Below are positions 8,762 to 18,301 of a stretch of 64,000 nucleotides of DNA, one piece after another; position 1 is the stretch's first letter, and each line of letters opens with the position of its first letter. The notes below the pieces were generated by a model. The model saw only the letters and a program-made list of their open reading frames with translations, did no database searches and had not been told where the DNA came from. A program made the position numbers and the translations under genes. The stretch comes from Phycisphaeraceae bacterium (lineage in GTDB: Bacteria; Planctomycetota; Phycisphaerae; Phycisphaerales; UBA1924). The DNA lies in NCBI GenBank assembly GCA_020639155.1, contig JACKHF010000001.1, forward strand, positions 1,736,001-1,800,000, in the 5' to 3' direction.

Positions 8762-9513
8762 TGCAGACCGAGGCTGATTCACACCCTGATATGACAGACA
8801 CGAATACGGGTGTACCAAAGCACGTCGCCATTATCATGGATGGCAACGGGCGCTGGGCGCAGCAGCGCGGGCTTCCGCGCAGCGCTGGGCACATCGAGGG
8901 CGCCCGTGTTGTTGAACCCGTGATTGAAGAGGCGTTCAATGCGGGGGTAGAGTGTGTTACCCTTTTCTCGTTCTCAAGCGAGAACTGGTCGCGACCGAAG
9001 GACGAGATCGACGCGCTGATGTCATTGTGCGTTGATTACATGCGCAAAGCGGTAACAGAGCTTGCCGAACGTGGGATCCGTTTGCGTGTGATCGGAAGGC
9101 GTGCCGAACTTCCACCCTCTGTTACTGAAGCGATCGAGGAAGCAGAACATGCTACACATGAGTGCAATCGTGCAACGTTGTGTCTTGCGATCAACTACGG
9201 CTCGCGTACTGAGATGACTGATGCGGTGCGAGCAATCGCGAGCAAGGCAGCATCCGGTGAGATAGATCCCGATGATGTCACACCTGAGATGATCGCGCAG
9301 CATCTGTATACATGGGATCTTCCGGATCCAGATTTGTTGATACGCACAGCTGGTGAGATGCGGATCTCCAACTATCTGTTGTGGCAGATCAGTTATGCCG
9401 AACTGGTTGTGGTGCCGACGCTGTGGCCCGACTTTGGCAAGCAGGGACTTGCTGATGCATTGCAGGAATATGCAGGGCGCAAGCGTCGGTTTGGTGGTCT
9501 TGACAAGGCGTGA
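8758..9513 (+). CDS. uppS: Isoprenyl transferase (undecaprenyl diphosphate synthase)
   Basis: 251 residues. The cis-prenyltransferase signature HVAIIMDGNGRWAQQRG is at residues 22-38 with the catalytic Asp at 28; TLFSFSSENWSRP and DLLIRTAGEMRISNYLLWQ are also present. It condenses isopentenyl units onto farnesyl diphosphate to make the lipid carrier for cell-wall and surface polysaccharides. The start overlaps the purA stop by four bases; a second ATG follows immediately. The pairing with cdsA downstream is the common bacterial arrangement. Confidence 0.93.
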   Translation: MMQTEADSHPDMTDTNTGVPKHVAIIMDGNGRWAQQRGLPRSAGHIEGARVVEPVIEEAFNAGVECVTLFSFSSENWSRPKDEIDALMSLCVDYMRKAVTELAERGIRLRVIGRRAELPPSVTEAIEEAEHATHECNRATLCLAINYGSRTEMTDAVRAIASKAASGEIDPDDVTPEMIAQHLYTWDLPDPDLLIRTAGEMRISNYLLWQISYAELVVVPTLWPDFGKQGLADALQEYAGRKRRFGGLDKA

Positions 9514-9544
9514 GTGTGCCGATTGTCCTCGTGTGGAGCCCAAT

Positions 9545-10450
9545 GTGCTGCGACAACGCCTGACGCTCGGCCCCATTCTCATTGCGATTGTCGTGCTCGG
9601 ATTGTGGGCTGACGAGTGGCTCGCAACGCAGCCTGTTCCCGGATGGGCATCGTCGTTTCTTTCAGGCAGCACACTTCCTGGTGGATTGATTGTGCTTCCG
9701 ATCATGCTGCTTCTCTGCACAACCGCGTCGCGTGAGCTCTCACGCATCCTGCGTCGGAAGGGTGTTGATTCGACTCTGCCCATCATGGCATCCGGCGCGG
9801 CGCTTGGGCTGTTGACAGTGGCATCTGCTGCGTGGATGCATCAACTTGTCACACCAATCACAGCTGTCGCTCTTGCTGGTTCATGCGGCACAGCTGTGAT
9901 GATTACTGCGCTTCTGCACGCATCACGGAGAAAAAAACTTGAGGGCACACTGGCTGCTGCGGGCGGGGCATTGCTCTCGTATGTCTATCTCGGACTGATG
10001 GCTGGGTTCGCGTTGCTGTTGCGATCAGAGCACAGCGCGTGGGTGTTGCTCTGGGTGTTGATGGTGACAAAGTCGTGCGATATCGGCGCGTACTTCACTG
10101 GCAAGTCGATTGGGAAGCACAAGCTGATTCCGTGGCTGAGTCCTGGCAAGACGTGGGAAGGGCTGATCGGCGGCGTTGTAGTGTCGTCGATTGTGGGTGC
10201 GGCTGGTATGTACTGGTTGCACAGTGCTGGTAAGTCGGACCATGCGTTATGGCTGGCTCTCTTTGCGGGAGCTCTTTTTGGCATCGTTGGTCAGGCGGGC
10301 GATCTGGTTGCAAGCATGTTCAAACGTGATGCAGCAGTGAAGGACGCTGGCGGCTCTCTCCCGGGGTTTGGCGGTGTGCTTGATGTGCTTGATTCGCCGT
10401 TGCTTGTGATGCCGGTCGCATTCTGGTGGCTTCGCATATGGGGGGCATAG
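9545..10450 (+). CDS. cdsA: Phosphatidate cytidylyltransferase
   Basis: 301 residues from GTG 9545, chosen because GGAG lies six bases upstream and the protein then begins with LRQRLTLGPILIAI as in the family. It makes CDP-diacylglycerol from phosphatidate and CTP. At least seven hydrophobic membrane spans are visible. The C-terminal CDS signature region is SMFKRDAAVKDAGGSLPGFG and then GVLDVLDS: the K-D pair is kept, but the usual His of PGHGG is Phe and the usual Arg of LDR is Val. Last gene of the purA-uppS-cdsA operon. Confidence 0.88.
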   Translation: MLRQRLTLGPILIAIVVLGLWADEWLATQPVPGWASSFLSGSTLPGGLIVLPIMLLLCTTASRELSRILRRKGVDSTLPIMASGAALGLLTVASAAWMHQLVTPITAVALAGSCGTAVMITALLHASRRKKLEGTLAAAGGALLSYVYLGLMAGFALLLRSEHSAWVLLWVLMVTKSCDIGAYFTGKSIGKHKLIPWLSPGKTWEGLIGGVVVSSIVGAAGMYWLHSAGKSDHALWLALFAGALFGIVGQAGDLVASMFKRDAAVKDAGGSLPGFGGVLDVLDSPLLVMPVAFWWLRIWGA

Positions 10451-10547
10451 ATTGCTTTGTGCCATGACAATCCCGCATTCATGAACAAATACCGGGCAAA
10501 CCGGACCATGCAATAGAAAATCAGCATGTTGGCACGCCCATTTTTCG

Positions 10548-10576
10548 TTGGTTGCATGGCGGATTGAGGCTACACT
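10548..10576 (+). promoter_or_regulatory. Putative promoter upstream of the coiled-coil zinc-ribbon gene
   Basis: TTGGTT and TACACT are spaced by 17 bases. The predicted start near 10583 leaves a leader of about 110 bases. The rest of 10451-10691 shows no gene or strong structure. Called by eye. Confidence 0.35.
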
Positions 10577-10691
10577 GAAGTTGCTCGTCACAGGGAATCA
10601 TCACTTGGTGTGCCTTGTGTGGGTATGTGTTGTGCGGTTCAATCACTGGGTTGGTAGCGGCAGCATCTGTGTTGGCCGCTCGGAGGACGGC

Positions 10692-11438
10692 ATGAGCGTC
10701 ACCGATTTGTTGCTGAGCGTGTATAACGTGGATAAACAGATTGTCGGCCTTCGCAGCAGACTGGATGCTGCCGAGACCTTCCTCGCGGAACAGACGCGCC
10801 AGCGCGACGCGATTGTCAAAGAAATCACTTCTCTGACTGACAGCACAAAGCAACTCAAAGCGAAATCCCGTGAGACCGAACTACATATCAAGTCGATTGA
10901 CGAGCGAATCGAAAAGTTGCGAGAGCAGATGAATAACTCGCAAACCAATCGCGAGTACAAGGCGCTGCTGACAGAAGTCAACACACTCAAGACAGATCGC
11001 GACAAGATCGAAACGGAATCACTTGAGCATCTGAACAAGGCGGACGAAAGTCTTGCTCGAGTTGAAACACTGAAGGGACAACTCTCCGAGCGAGAGAAGC
11101 TCCGCGAGGTTGCAGCGTCCGATCGTGATGCGCGCCACAAGGAAATCAAGACGAAGCTCGACGAACTGACCGAAGAGCGCAAGCGGCTTGCATCAGAGGT
11201 GCCAGCGAGTGAGCTTGAGGCATATGAGCGTTTGTTCAAGCAGCGCGAGGAAGATGCGATGGCGGGTGTGATCGAGATTGATCGCAAACGCCACGAGTTC
11301 GCGTGCGGGTTGTGCATGATGGCGATCCCGCTCGATTCGGTCAACCGTCTGGTTGCGCGGGGCGCATTGACCAACTGCTCCTCGTGCGGCACACTCCTAT
11401 ACGTTGAAGATGTCATCGTTGAAGCCGTGAAGAAGTAA
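10692..11438 (+). CDS. Coiled-coil protein with C-terminal C4 zinc ribbon
   Basis: 248 residues from ATG 10692, with GGAGG at 10682-10686. Residues about 15-190 are a continuous heptad-rich coiled coil (many Glu, Lys, Arg, Leu). The end carries CGLCMMAIPLDSVNRL and LTNCSSCGTLLYV, a four-Cys zinc ribbon. This architecture matches the conserved family described as CT398-like or zinc-ribbon domain proteins, whose exact job is not settled. It is a single upstream partner of the membrane glycosyltransferase that follows 19 bases later. Confidence 0.75.
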   Translation: MSVTDLLLSVYNVDKQIVGLRSRLDAAETFLAEQTRQRDAIVKEITSLTDSTKQLKAKSRETELHIKSIDERIEKLREQMNNSQTNREYKALLTEVNTLKTDRDKIETESLEHLNKADESLARVETLKGQLSEREKLREVAASDRDARHKEIKTKLDELTEERKRLASEVPASELEAYERLFKQREEDAMAGVIEIDRKRHEFACGLCMMAIPLDSVNRLVARGALTNCSSCGTLLYVEDVIVEAVKK

Positions 11439-11457
11439 TCGCGTTCGGTGTATTTCG

Positions 11458-13059
11458 ATGTTGGGCGGTGCCATGGACGAATCTGCGCCATTGCGTCGGA
11501 ACTCTTCACTATCAACTGCTCGAAAACAGAACAACATCGCACGGCTGATCCTCTGGCTCGGCCCGGTTGCTGCGTTGCTTGCCGTGACGCTCCAGCATAT
11601 TGATGGTGGCGACTGGCAAAGGGGCGACTCTGGGTTTTATGCAGCTGTCGGCACGCAGGCGTGGGAGTCGGGCAATCTCTGGACACTGCACGCGGGTTCG
11701 CCAGCAGATACAGGCACGGAGTATTTCAACAAGCCGCCACTCACATTCTGGATCACGGGGCTCGCGTGCCATCTCTTTGGTGCGAATGCCGTCATTGTCA
11801 GAGCAACAACGGTCTTTGCAGCGTGCGCTGTTGTGCTGCTGACTGGATTGATTGCGATAACACTTTCTACGCGATCGATCGCTGCGGGTGCGATGATTGC
11901 AACTGCGCTCAATCTTGAGTTCTTCCGCAGGACGCACGAGTTGTCGCTGGACATGTGGCAGCTTGTGTGGCTGATGTGTGCAATGTACTGCGCAGCTCGC
12001 AGTGCAAAGCGGTGCTCAGCGCGCTGGCTCGTGGTGATGGGATTACCGATCGGTTGTGCGCTGATGACAAAGCCGCTGCTCGGCTTGCTTGCGATTGTGC
12101 TGATTGGCGTGTGGATACTGACATTGCGAACAGATGGCGAGTTCCCTTCGCGCTCGCGCGAGCGTGGATTGCTCGGCGCGCTGGGTGTGGCACTCGTCGT
12201 TGCGCTTCCATGGCATCTCTCGATGATGGTGATCCACGGCGACACGTTTACGAATCAGTATTTCGGTGCCGAGATGGCATCCCGCGCAATGGGCGAGATG
12301 ACCGAGGGTGCTGGCAGCACGACGACATCCATGTTTTATGTGAAGCACCTCGTTGAAGGTGCCCAGCCGTGGGTGGTCCTTGCAATTCTCGGGATTGGCA
12401 TCTGGTTCGTGCGCATGCTTGGGCGCACGGGTGTGAGCACAAACGCTAGCAGGCTCGCGCGGTTGTGGATGATCTGGTTTGTTGGATGGTTTGTGCTGCT
12501 GACACTCTTCCCCGATCGGCGGGATCGGTACGCACTTGTGCTGCACCCAGCGATCGGAACGCTCGCGGGCGTGTTCCTCGCGTCGATCAGGGTTCCACAT
12601 CTTGCGAAGCTGTTGCGAGCAACTCGCAACTGGCTGGGCCCGATTGCTGTTGGTGTGGGTGTTGTGGTCGCATTCTTGCCCATTCGAGCGCACAAGCCCG
12701 TCAATGATCAGTGGCCCGCGCTCTTTGCGTTCCTGCGCGAGCATCACGAACATGCATTGGAACAAAAGCAGCAATGGCGGTTCGACTCGATCTGTGCTGG
12801 CGCGTGGGAAGCGCAGCGGGGCTCGCGGATGTACCACGAGTTCGGCGCATGGCCGAGACAGACGCGCGATCGTGCGGGCAAGATTGTGCATATGCCGGGT
12901 GTTGGTGATCTCGTGCTCTACCACATCCGCGACGGGTGGAAACCGGGCAGCACCGAGACCGTTGTGTTCTCGTCGGGTGATGTCACAGTCACAACGCTGG
13001 ATGCGCTTCCGTGGGAACCGGTCGAGTCTGTTGATCCGGGCGAATCAAACGACAACTGA
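11458..13059 (+). CDS. GT39/ArnT-type membrane glycosyltransferase
   Basis: 533 residues with about ten hydrophobic membrane segments. The first periplasmic loop has GDSGFYAAVGTQAWESGN and then EYFNKPPLTFWI, the pattern of the PMT/ArnT superfamily of polyprenyl-phosphate-sugar-dependent transferases. RRTHELSLDMWQL is another typical loop. Such enzymes glycosylate lipid A, proteins or lipid carriers at the outer face of the inner membrane. No sugar or acceptor can be assigned. It converges on ruvB with 17 bases between. Confidence 0.8.
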   Translation: MLGGAMDESAPLRRNSSLSTARKQNNIARLILWLGPVAALLAVTLQHIDGGDWQRGDSGFYAAVGTQAWESGNLWTLHAGSPADTGTEYFNKPPLTFWITGLACHLFGANAVIVRATTVFAACAVVLLTGLIAITLSTRSIAAGAMIATALNLEFFRRTHELSLDMWQLVWLMCAMYCAARSAKRCSARWLVVMGLPIGCALMTKPLLGLLAIVLIGVWILTLRTDGEFPSRSRERGLLGALGVALVVALPWHLSMMVIHGDTFTNQYFGAEMASRAMGEMTEGAGSTTTSMFYVKHLVEGAQPWVVLAILGIGIWFVRMLGRTGVSTNASRLARLWMIWFVGWFVLLTLFPDRRDRYALVLHPAIGTLAGVFLASIRVPHLAKLLRATRNWLGPIAVGVGVVVAFLPIRAHKPVNDQWPALFAFLREHHEHALEQKQQWRFDSICAGAWEAQRGSRMYHEFGAWPRQTRDRAGKIVHMPGVGDLVLYHIRDGWKPGSTETVVFSSGDVTVTTLDALPWEPVESVDPGESNDN

Positions 13060-13076
13060 GTTGCTTTGTTACCACT

Positions 13077-14114
13077 TTATTCAGCGCTGAACAGCGACTG
13101 ATCGTCCGGAAGAGTGATCTTCAGATGCAGGTGGTCTGCTGCGCTGCGTGTCATCATGCGGCCGCGGCGCGTGCGCGCGAGGAATCCGATCTGCAGGAGA
13201 TATGGCTCGACCACGTCCTCCAGTGTTCCTGCGTCCTCGTTCATTGTTGCGGCGATCGCTTCCAGGCCAACGGGGCCGCCCTGGTACACGCCTGCGATGG
13301 CGCGAAGATACTTGCGATCGAGTTCGTCGAGACCGAGCGCATCAACACCCTCCAGTCCGAGCGCATCCTCAACGACCTTTGCATCCGTGCTCCCGTTTGC
13401 GCGGACCTGCGCAAAGTCACGCACGCGGCGCAGCAACCGATTTGCGATGCGCGGCGTGCCGCGTGAGCGGGACGCGATCAGATCGATGCAGCCGTCGTCT
13501 GCCATCGGCATATCAAGCAGCTGCGCGTTTCGGTGCACGATCGCGCGAAGTTCTGCTGGCTCGTAGTACCGGATGTGGTGCACAATACCAAAGCGTGAGC
13601 GCAGCGGCGACGAGAGCAGGCCTGCGCGTGTGGTTGCGCCGATGAGTGTGAACGGCTTGCACGCGATCTGCACCGTGCGTGCATGCGGGCCGGACTCCGT
13701 GCGCACATCGATACGGAAGTCCTCCATCGCTGGGTAGACAAACTCTTCGACGGAGATCGGCATGCGATGGATCTCATCAATGAACAGCACATCGCGCGCT
13801 TCGATGCGTGTGAGCACGCCGACGAGGTCCATGCCTTTGTTGAGCGCAGGACCAGAGGTCATGTGGACGCGGCTGTTCATTTCGTGCGCGATGACGTGCG
13901 CGAGCGTGGTCTTGCCGAGCCCGGGCGGGCCGTGGAGCAGCACATGGTCGAGCGGTTCGTTGCGTTGCTTTGCTGCTTCGATCGCGATGCGCAATCGATT
14001 GACCATCTCCTCCTGCCCGATGTACTGGTCCATCGACGATGGGCGCAGCGAGAGTGTCTGCTCGTCCTCGTCGGGAACGGTCGCGGTTGGAGAGAGAATG
14101 CGCTGGTCAGCCAT
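13077..14114 (-). CDS. ruvB: Holliday junction branch migration helicase RuvB
   Basis: 345 residues from ATG 14114 (the open frame reaches 14162). Walker A is HGPPGLGKTT at residues 61-70, Walker B is VLFIDEIHRM, and sensor region GATTRAGLLSSPLRSRFG is intact; a C-terminal winged helix follows with LARTRRGRMMT. RuvB is the AAA+ motor that drives branch migration with RuvA. Neither ruvA nor ruvC is adjacent. Length is normal. Confidence 0.95.
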   Translation of the reverse strand: MADQRILSPTATVPDEDEQTLSLRPSSMDQYIGQEEMVNRLRIAIEAAKQRNEPLDHVLLHGPPGLGKTTLAHVIAHEMNSRVHMTSGPALNKGMDLVGVLTRIEARDVLFIDEIHRMPISVEEFVYPAMEDFRIDVRTESGPHARTVQIACKPFTLIGATTRAGLLSSPLRSRFGIVHHIRYYEPAELRAIVHRNAQLLDMPMADDGCIDLIASRSRGTPRIANRLLRRVRDFAQVRANGSTDAKVVEDALGLEGVDALGLDELDRKYLRAIAGVYQGGPVGLEAIAATMNEDAGTLEDVVEPYLLQIGFLARTRRGRMMTRSAADHLHLKITLPDDQSLFSAE

Positions 14115-14209
14115 CGACAAAGTGTACGGCAGATGATCGGTTTGGGAAGCGGGCGCTATCATGTGTCACAGACAATGTGTTTCCCGCGTCCAAACGCAGG
14201 AGCACATTG

Positions 14210-15526
14210 ATGGAGGGTGCTATGGATCGGTTCTGGGAGTTTGTCGACAACTTCTGGCAGGTGCTCGCCGAGAGTGGTCTCTGGCTTGGCATCGGGTTTC
14301 TGGTTGCCGGCCTGCTCCACGTGTACGTGCCCACGAAGTGGGTCGAAAAGCACCTCAAGGGAAGAACAATCGGGTCTGTCATCAAGGCTGCGGTCTTCGG
14401 CGTGCCTATTCCATTGTGCAGTTGCTCGGTTATACCGACAGTTGCTGCGCTGCGTCGCAAGGGTGCATCGCGCGGATCGAGCGCCGCGTTTGCTATCAGC
14501 TCACCCGAGATTGATGGCCCCAGCATCGCGCTCACATGGGGACTGCTCGGCCCCGTGATGGCGATCGCGCGACCCATTGGTGCGCTCGTTAGCGCTATTA
14601 CCGCGGGTGTGCTGATCAATCGTTTCTGCGAAGAGGATGAGACTGCGTCTGTTTCAGAGAAGAAACACACAAGCAGCCATTCGTGTGGATGTGCATCCAG
14701 GAAATCAACCTCCTGCTGCAGCAGTGGCATGGATGATGACATCACGCTCGAACGTCCGTTGATGGTCAGTGGGGGAGCGCCGTCTGCGTCATCGTGTTGT
14801 TCTTCGCAGAAACAATCTGCTATTGCTACCGAGACCTCATGCTGTGGATCGAAGATCGAGGAATCGTCGTGCTGCTCAGGTGATTCTCACGACCACGATC
14901 ATGCTGGTGGGTTGCTCGGCGCGCTGAAGTACGGGTTTGTGACACTGCCCGCGATGCTCGCGGTGTGGCTGTTTATTGGGCTTGCACTCTCGGCTGCTGC
15001 ATCAACGTGGATTCCAACAGACACGATGACGCGCTTTGGGTCGGGCCCGCTCGCGCTCGTGGTTGCACTGGTGATCGGTCTGCCGCTGTACGTGTGCGCA
15101 ACATCGTCAACACCGTTCGCCAAGGCATTGGTTGTTGCGGGGTTGTCGCCGGGTGCTGCGCTGGTGTTTCTGCTTGCTGGGCCAGCGACGAACATGACGA
15201 CGATGATGTGGGTGCTGCAAGACCTTGGCAGGCGTGCGCTCCTGATCTACATCGCGGTGATTTCGGTTGTTGCCGTGGGGTTTGGGTTCCTGTTTCAGAT
15301 TGTGTCGCCATCGATTGCTGGCGCGATGGGACTCGAATCAGCGGGGCACACGACACACACGGTGACCAACTGGCATGCTGCGATTGGTGCAGCCTTGCTT
15401 GCGGTTGGACTGTTCGTGGTGCTGCGACGGGAGTTGCAAAAAGTTTCTGCATCACGCAAGAGTGCGACACAGTGCAAGCACCACAACGACGCAGCGACAT
15501 GCCCACACTGTGCGCAGCCAGCGTGA
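14210..15526 (+). CDS. SO_0444-family permease, probable Cu/Zn efflux
   Basis: 438 residues from ATG 14210 (AGGAG seven bases upstream); ATG 14222, with GGAGGG five bases upstream, is equally likely. Two membrane halves each carry about four spans. The first half has FGVPIPLCSCSVIPTVAALR and SSPEIDGPSIALTWGLLGP; the second has LPLYVCATSSTPFAKAL and LLAGPATNMTTMMWVLQDLG, the paired signatures of this permease family. Between them is a soluble loop of about 110 residues that is exceptionally rich in Cys and His (Cys-Cys pairs and HDHDH), and the C-terminus ends in KHHNDAATCPHCAQP. These look like metal-binding sites, consistent with export of a soft metal; the substrate is inferred. Confidence 0.75.
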   Translation: MEGAMDRFWEFVDNFWQVLAESGLWLGIGFLVAGLLHVYVPTKWVEKHLKGRTIGSVIKAAVFGVPIPLCSCSVIPTVAALRRKGASRGSSAAFAISSPEIDGPSIALTWGLLGPVMAIARPIGALVSAITAGVLINRFCEEDETASVSEKKHTSSHSCGCASRKSTSCCSSGMDDDITLERPLMVSGGAPSASSCCSSQKQSAIATETSCCGSKIEESSCCSGDSHDHDHAGGLLGALKYGFVTLPAMLAVWLFIGLALSAAASTWIPTDTMTRFGSGPLALVVALVIGLPLYVCATSSTPFAKALVVAGLSPGAALVFLLAGPATNMTTMMWVLQDLGRRALLIYIAVISVVAVGFGFLFQIVSPSIAGAMGLESAGHTTHTVTNWHAAIGAALLAVGLFVVLRRELQKVSASRKSATQCKHHNDAATCPHCAQPA

Positions 15527-15544
15527 ATAAAATACACGTACAAA

Positions 15545-15578
15545 CGAAAGCCCAGGGATTGCAATCCCTGGGCTTTCG
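15545..15578. terminator. Bidirectional terminator between permease and M28 peptidase
   Basis: A perfect 34-base inverted repeat (arms CGAAAGCCCAGGGATT) lies between two convergent genes, with A residues before and T residues after it. It could stop transcription from both sides. Confidence 0.8.
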
Positions 15579-15601
15579 TTATTGCGGTGGAATGTAGTAG
15601 T

Positions 15602-18118
15602 TTACTGGCCTGCCCGACCATTCTCCTCTTCAGGAATCTCGCGAGGGAGCATCTCCGGAGCGCACGCGATGTTGTACGCTGCGATCGCGGCGTTGGTCGA
15701 GGACTGGATCAGGTACTCCTCGATCGCCTGATCGAGTCTGTCGTACTGGGTGTGCCAGCCGTACCGGTAGTTCGCACGCCCGACCTCATCCCAGAAGAAT
15801 CCGGGGATGCCGACACTGTTGAAAGACGCATGGTCCGATCCGCCGCCGCGAGGCATGCGCTCGTTGACCTGCACGTTCACGTCCATCCAGCCTGCGCGCT
15901 CGTCGTTGTCCGGGTTGTCATCGTTCATCTTTGCGTCGTAGTCGGTCTGCGAGAAGAACTGCCCGTTGGTCGGCGCGGTTGCTGCTGCGAGGTAATCGCG
16001 CATGGACTCGATGCACTGGATGCCACCCTCGTAGTTTGTGCCGCCGTCGTCGACGAAGCACGCGACGATCTTGGCGCGCTCTTCGTCTGACAAACTCTCG
16101 ACGTACCCGCGCGATCCGAGCAGGCCCTGCTCTTCGCCAGTCCAGAGGATGAACCTGATGGTGCGCTTCGGCTTTGCGCCGACAGCGGTGAGAATGCGTG
16201 CCGCTTCGATGGTGACGGATGATCCTGTGCCGTTGTCGACTGTGCCGCGCGAGCCGGGACCGTTCCATGAATCAAGGTGGGCAGAGACAATGACGACCTC
16301 GTCGGGCCATTCCGTGCCGGGGATCTCAGCGATGGTGTCGTACACGGGGAACGGACCGTTGACGAGACGATTGTCGGCATCGACAGCGAGTTCGATTGGC
16401 CAGCCGTCAGTCAGCTTCGAGTTAATGTAGTCAAACCCGGTCTCGTTGACGATGATCTCTGTATCTTGATAGAGGTCGTTGAAGTTGAGTTCACGCCAGC
16501 CACGAACAGAACTGGTCCACACGCGATCGTCAGAAGATGTCGAGACCCATCCTGCGGGATTCTTGGAGATGATGCGCTTATAGATCTCGCGTTCGAGGTC
16601 CATCGCGTTGTCGTCTGCTTCGGGCTGCGTTGTTTGCGCGACGGTCTGTACGAGTCCTGAGTCGCGCGAGACGCGGCCGCCGGTTTGTGTCACAGTATCG
16701 CTGCCGCCACGCGGATCAGCAAATGAGCCCGACAGATTTCCGTCACGCGAGAGTGATGCGCCCCATTCGATCGCGCCCATCGGGCTTTCCCACTTGCAGG
16801 TGAAAAGCCCGGTCTGCATGTCGACCTTGCCATCAGTAAATGGTGCGCCAAATCCGGTGTACTCAAGTCGACCGTTGGCGTTGCCCTCGCGATCAACATC
16901 GACCTTGAGAACAAAGGGCATGCCCTCATTGCCAGCCGGGCCGCCGCGCGTCAGGCCTTCCCATGTGCCGGAATATGGATTGCGCTGTGTGCCCGCAACA
17001 CGCGACTGATTCTCATTACTTGCAAAGCGCGTAGCGCTTGTTTGACGCTGCTGACGCTGTGCAGTCTGTGGTGCGGTGCGCTTGCCGACATGCAGGTAGT
17101 ACTCGCCGCCACCGATCGAATCCCTCGCGGTAAGCACGCCATTGATGAGCGACCACGTTGGTGTGACCGTCTCGCCCATGGGGGAGTCCCATGTGAATGT
17201 GAACTGTCCGGTGGCTTTATTTATCTTCGCGTTGACCAGCGGCTCCGAGTGATTCGCTTCGGGATATGACAATGTGCCGGTGACGTTCCCTTTATCATCC
17301 ATTGACGAAATGTCCAGGACAAACTCTGCTCCGTCAGGAGGTGTGCCCGGGCCGGTGGTTGTACCGCGCCAGCGACCAACATAGCCCTCCGATGCTGATG
17401 CATCAGCGATCGGGTTTTCCTTCAGTTCTGTGCGAAGTTCCTTGAAATAACCGAGTCGAGCGCTGGTGTTTGCTGCGGGCCCGCGCACGCCGCGACGTCC
17501 ATTGGGGTTTGACGGAAGCAGAATCCATGCTCCTTCAAGCTGGTCCTCAACTGCTTCGAGTTCTTCCATTGTCTTGGGCAGTCGCAGGACTTGGCCCTGC
17601 ACAATACCGTTTGTGCCCGGTGCCCATGCGAGCGTTGTAAACGCGAGTTCTGTGCCGTCGGCGTAACTGATCTCGTCACCCTCGCCGCGACGGATGACGA
17701 CCTTCGCGGTGGACGGTCCACGGTCGAAGCGCACCGGGATCTCACCCCATTGGAAGAGTTCGCCGTTCTTCATGCCCCATGATTGGAACTGGGAGAGCGC
17801 CCAACGGTTTGCCATCTCGACGTTGGCTGAGCCTGTCAAACGAGGACCGATGGCAGTGCACAGGTGCTCAAGCTGCTTCATCACCTGGTTGTTGTTTTTG
17901 CCCTCGTGGAGAATCTTCTCGATTGTGGCTGGATCGCCCATGCGGATGTTGGGCACGGGCACCTTCTCGCCATTGATCACGGTGTAGGGTGCATCGTCAG
18001 CGACCTTGTCTGCGATGGGGTCGCCCGCGATTGCACTTGTGGCGAATACAGCGCCTGCAGCAAGAGCGAGGCACGCGGCTTTGGTGGCCCAGCGGGTGGG
18101 AACGTCTGTGGCTGGCAT
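15602..18118 (-). CDS. Secreted M28-family metallopeptidase with duplicated beta-domain insert
   Basis: 838 residues from ATG 18118, preceded by AGGAG. Residues 1-31 are a signal peptide ending TSAIAG. The catalytic domain starts near residue 605: VSAHLDSWNG, GTVDNGTGSSVT, LWTGEEQGLLGSRG and GGSDHASF supply the two-zinc ligands (His, Asp, Glu, Asp, His) and the general-base Glu of M28 aminopeptidases/carboxypeptidases. A PA-like segment precedes it and is split by two tandem copies of a beta-rich unit (about 246-345 and 382-475), each with the pattern G-x-W-x-G ... SPMG. The protein probably works outside the cytoplasm on peptides. It ends at the shared terminator with the permease. Confidence 0.85.
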   Translation of the reverse strand: MPATDVPTRWATKAACLALAAGAVFATSAIAGDPIADKVADDAPYTVINGEKVPVPNIRMGDPATIEKILHEGKNNNQVMKQLEHLCTAIGPRLTGSANVEMANRWALSQFQSWGMKNGELFQWGEIPVRFDRGPSTAKVVIRRGEGDEISYADGTELAFTTLAWAPGTNGIVQGQVLRLPKTMEELEAVEDQLEGAWILLPSNPNGRRGVRGPAANTSARLGYFKELRTELKENPIADASASEGYVGRWRGTTTGPGTPPDGAEFVLDISSMDDKGNVTGTLSYPEANHSEPLVNAKINKATGQFTFTWDSPMGETVTPTWSLINGVLTARDSIGGGEYYLHVGKRTAPQTAQRQQRQTSATRFASNENQSRVAGTQRNPYSGTWEGLTRGGPAGNEGMPFVLKVDVDREGNANGRLEYTGFGAPFTDGKVDMQTGLFTCKWESPMGAIEWGASLSRDGNLSGSFADPRGGSDTVTQTGGRVSRDSGLVQTVAQTTQPEADDNAMDLEREIYKRIISKNPAGWVSTSSDDRVWTSSVRGWRELNFNDLYQDTEIIVNETGFDYINSKLTDGWPIELAVDADNRLVNGPFPVYDTIAEIPGTEWPDEVVIVSAHLDSWNGPGSRGTVDNGTGSSVTIEAARILTAVGAKPKRTIRFILWTGEEQGLLGSRGYVESLSDEERAKIVACFVDDGGTNYEGGIQCIESMRDYLAAATAPTNGQFFSQTDYDAKMNDDNPDNDERAGWMDVNVQVNERMPRGGGSDHASFNSVGIPGFFWDEVGRANYRYGWHTQYDRLDQAIEEYLIQSSTNAAIAAYNIACAPEMLPREIPEEENGRAGQ

Positions 18119-18215
18119 GGGCAGGTCTCCTGTGATAATGCCTGTTCGATGTGAGGGATCTTGAGATTCAGGCTCCGCGTCCGAACGCGAGGGAGCCCGT
18201 AGAGATAGTGTACGG

Positions 18216-18250
18216 GAAAACGGGCGGAATCTTCCCAGAGTTCCGCCCGT
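18216..18250 (-). terminator. Terminator of the tailspike-like gene
   Basis: On the minus strand a 10-base-pair stem (ACGGGCGGAA with TTCCGCCCGT) and 11-base loop are followed by a short T run (TTTT, plus-strand 18217-18220). It separates the tailspike-like gene from the M28 gene. Confidence 0.65.
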
Positions 18251-18301
18251 CCACAAGAGAAGAGGAGAGAAATCAGATGTAAAAGTCTCAATTAATGCCT
18301 G

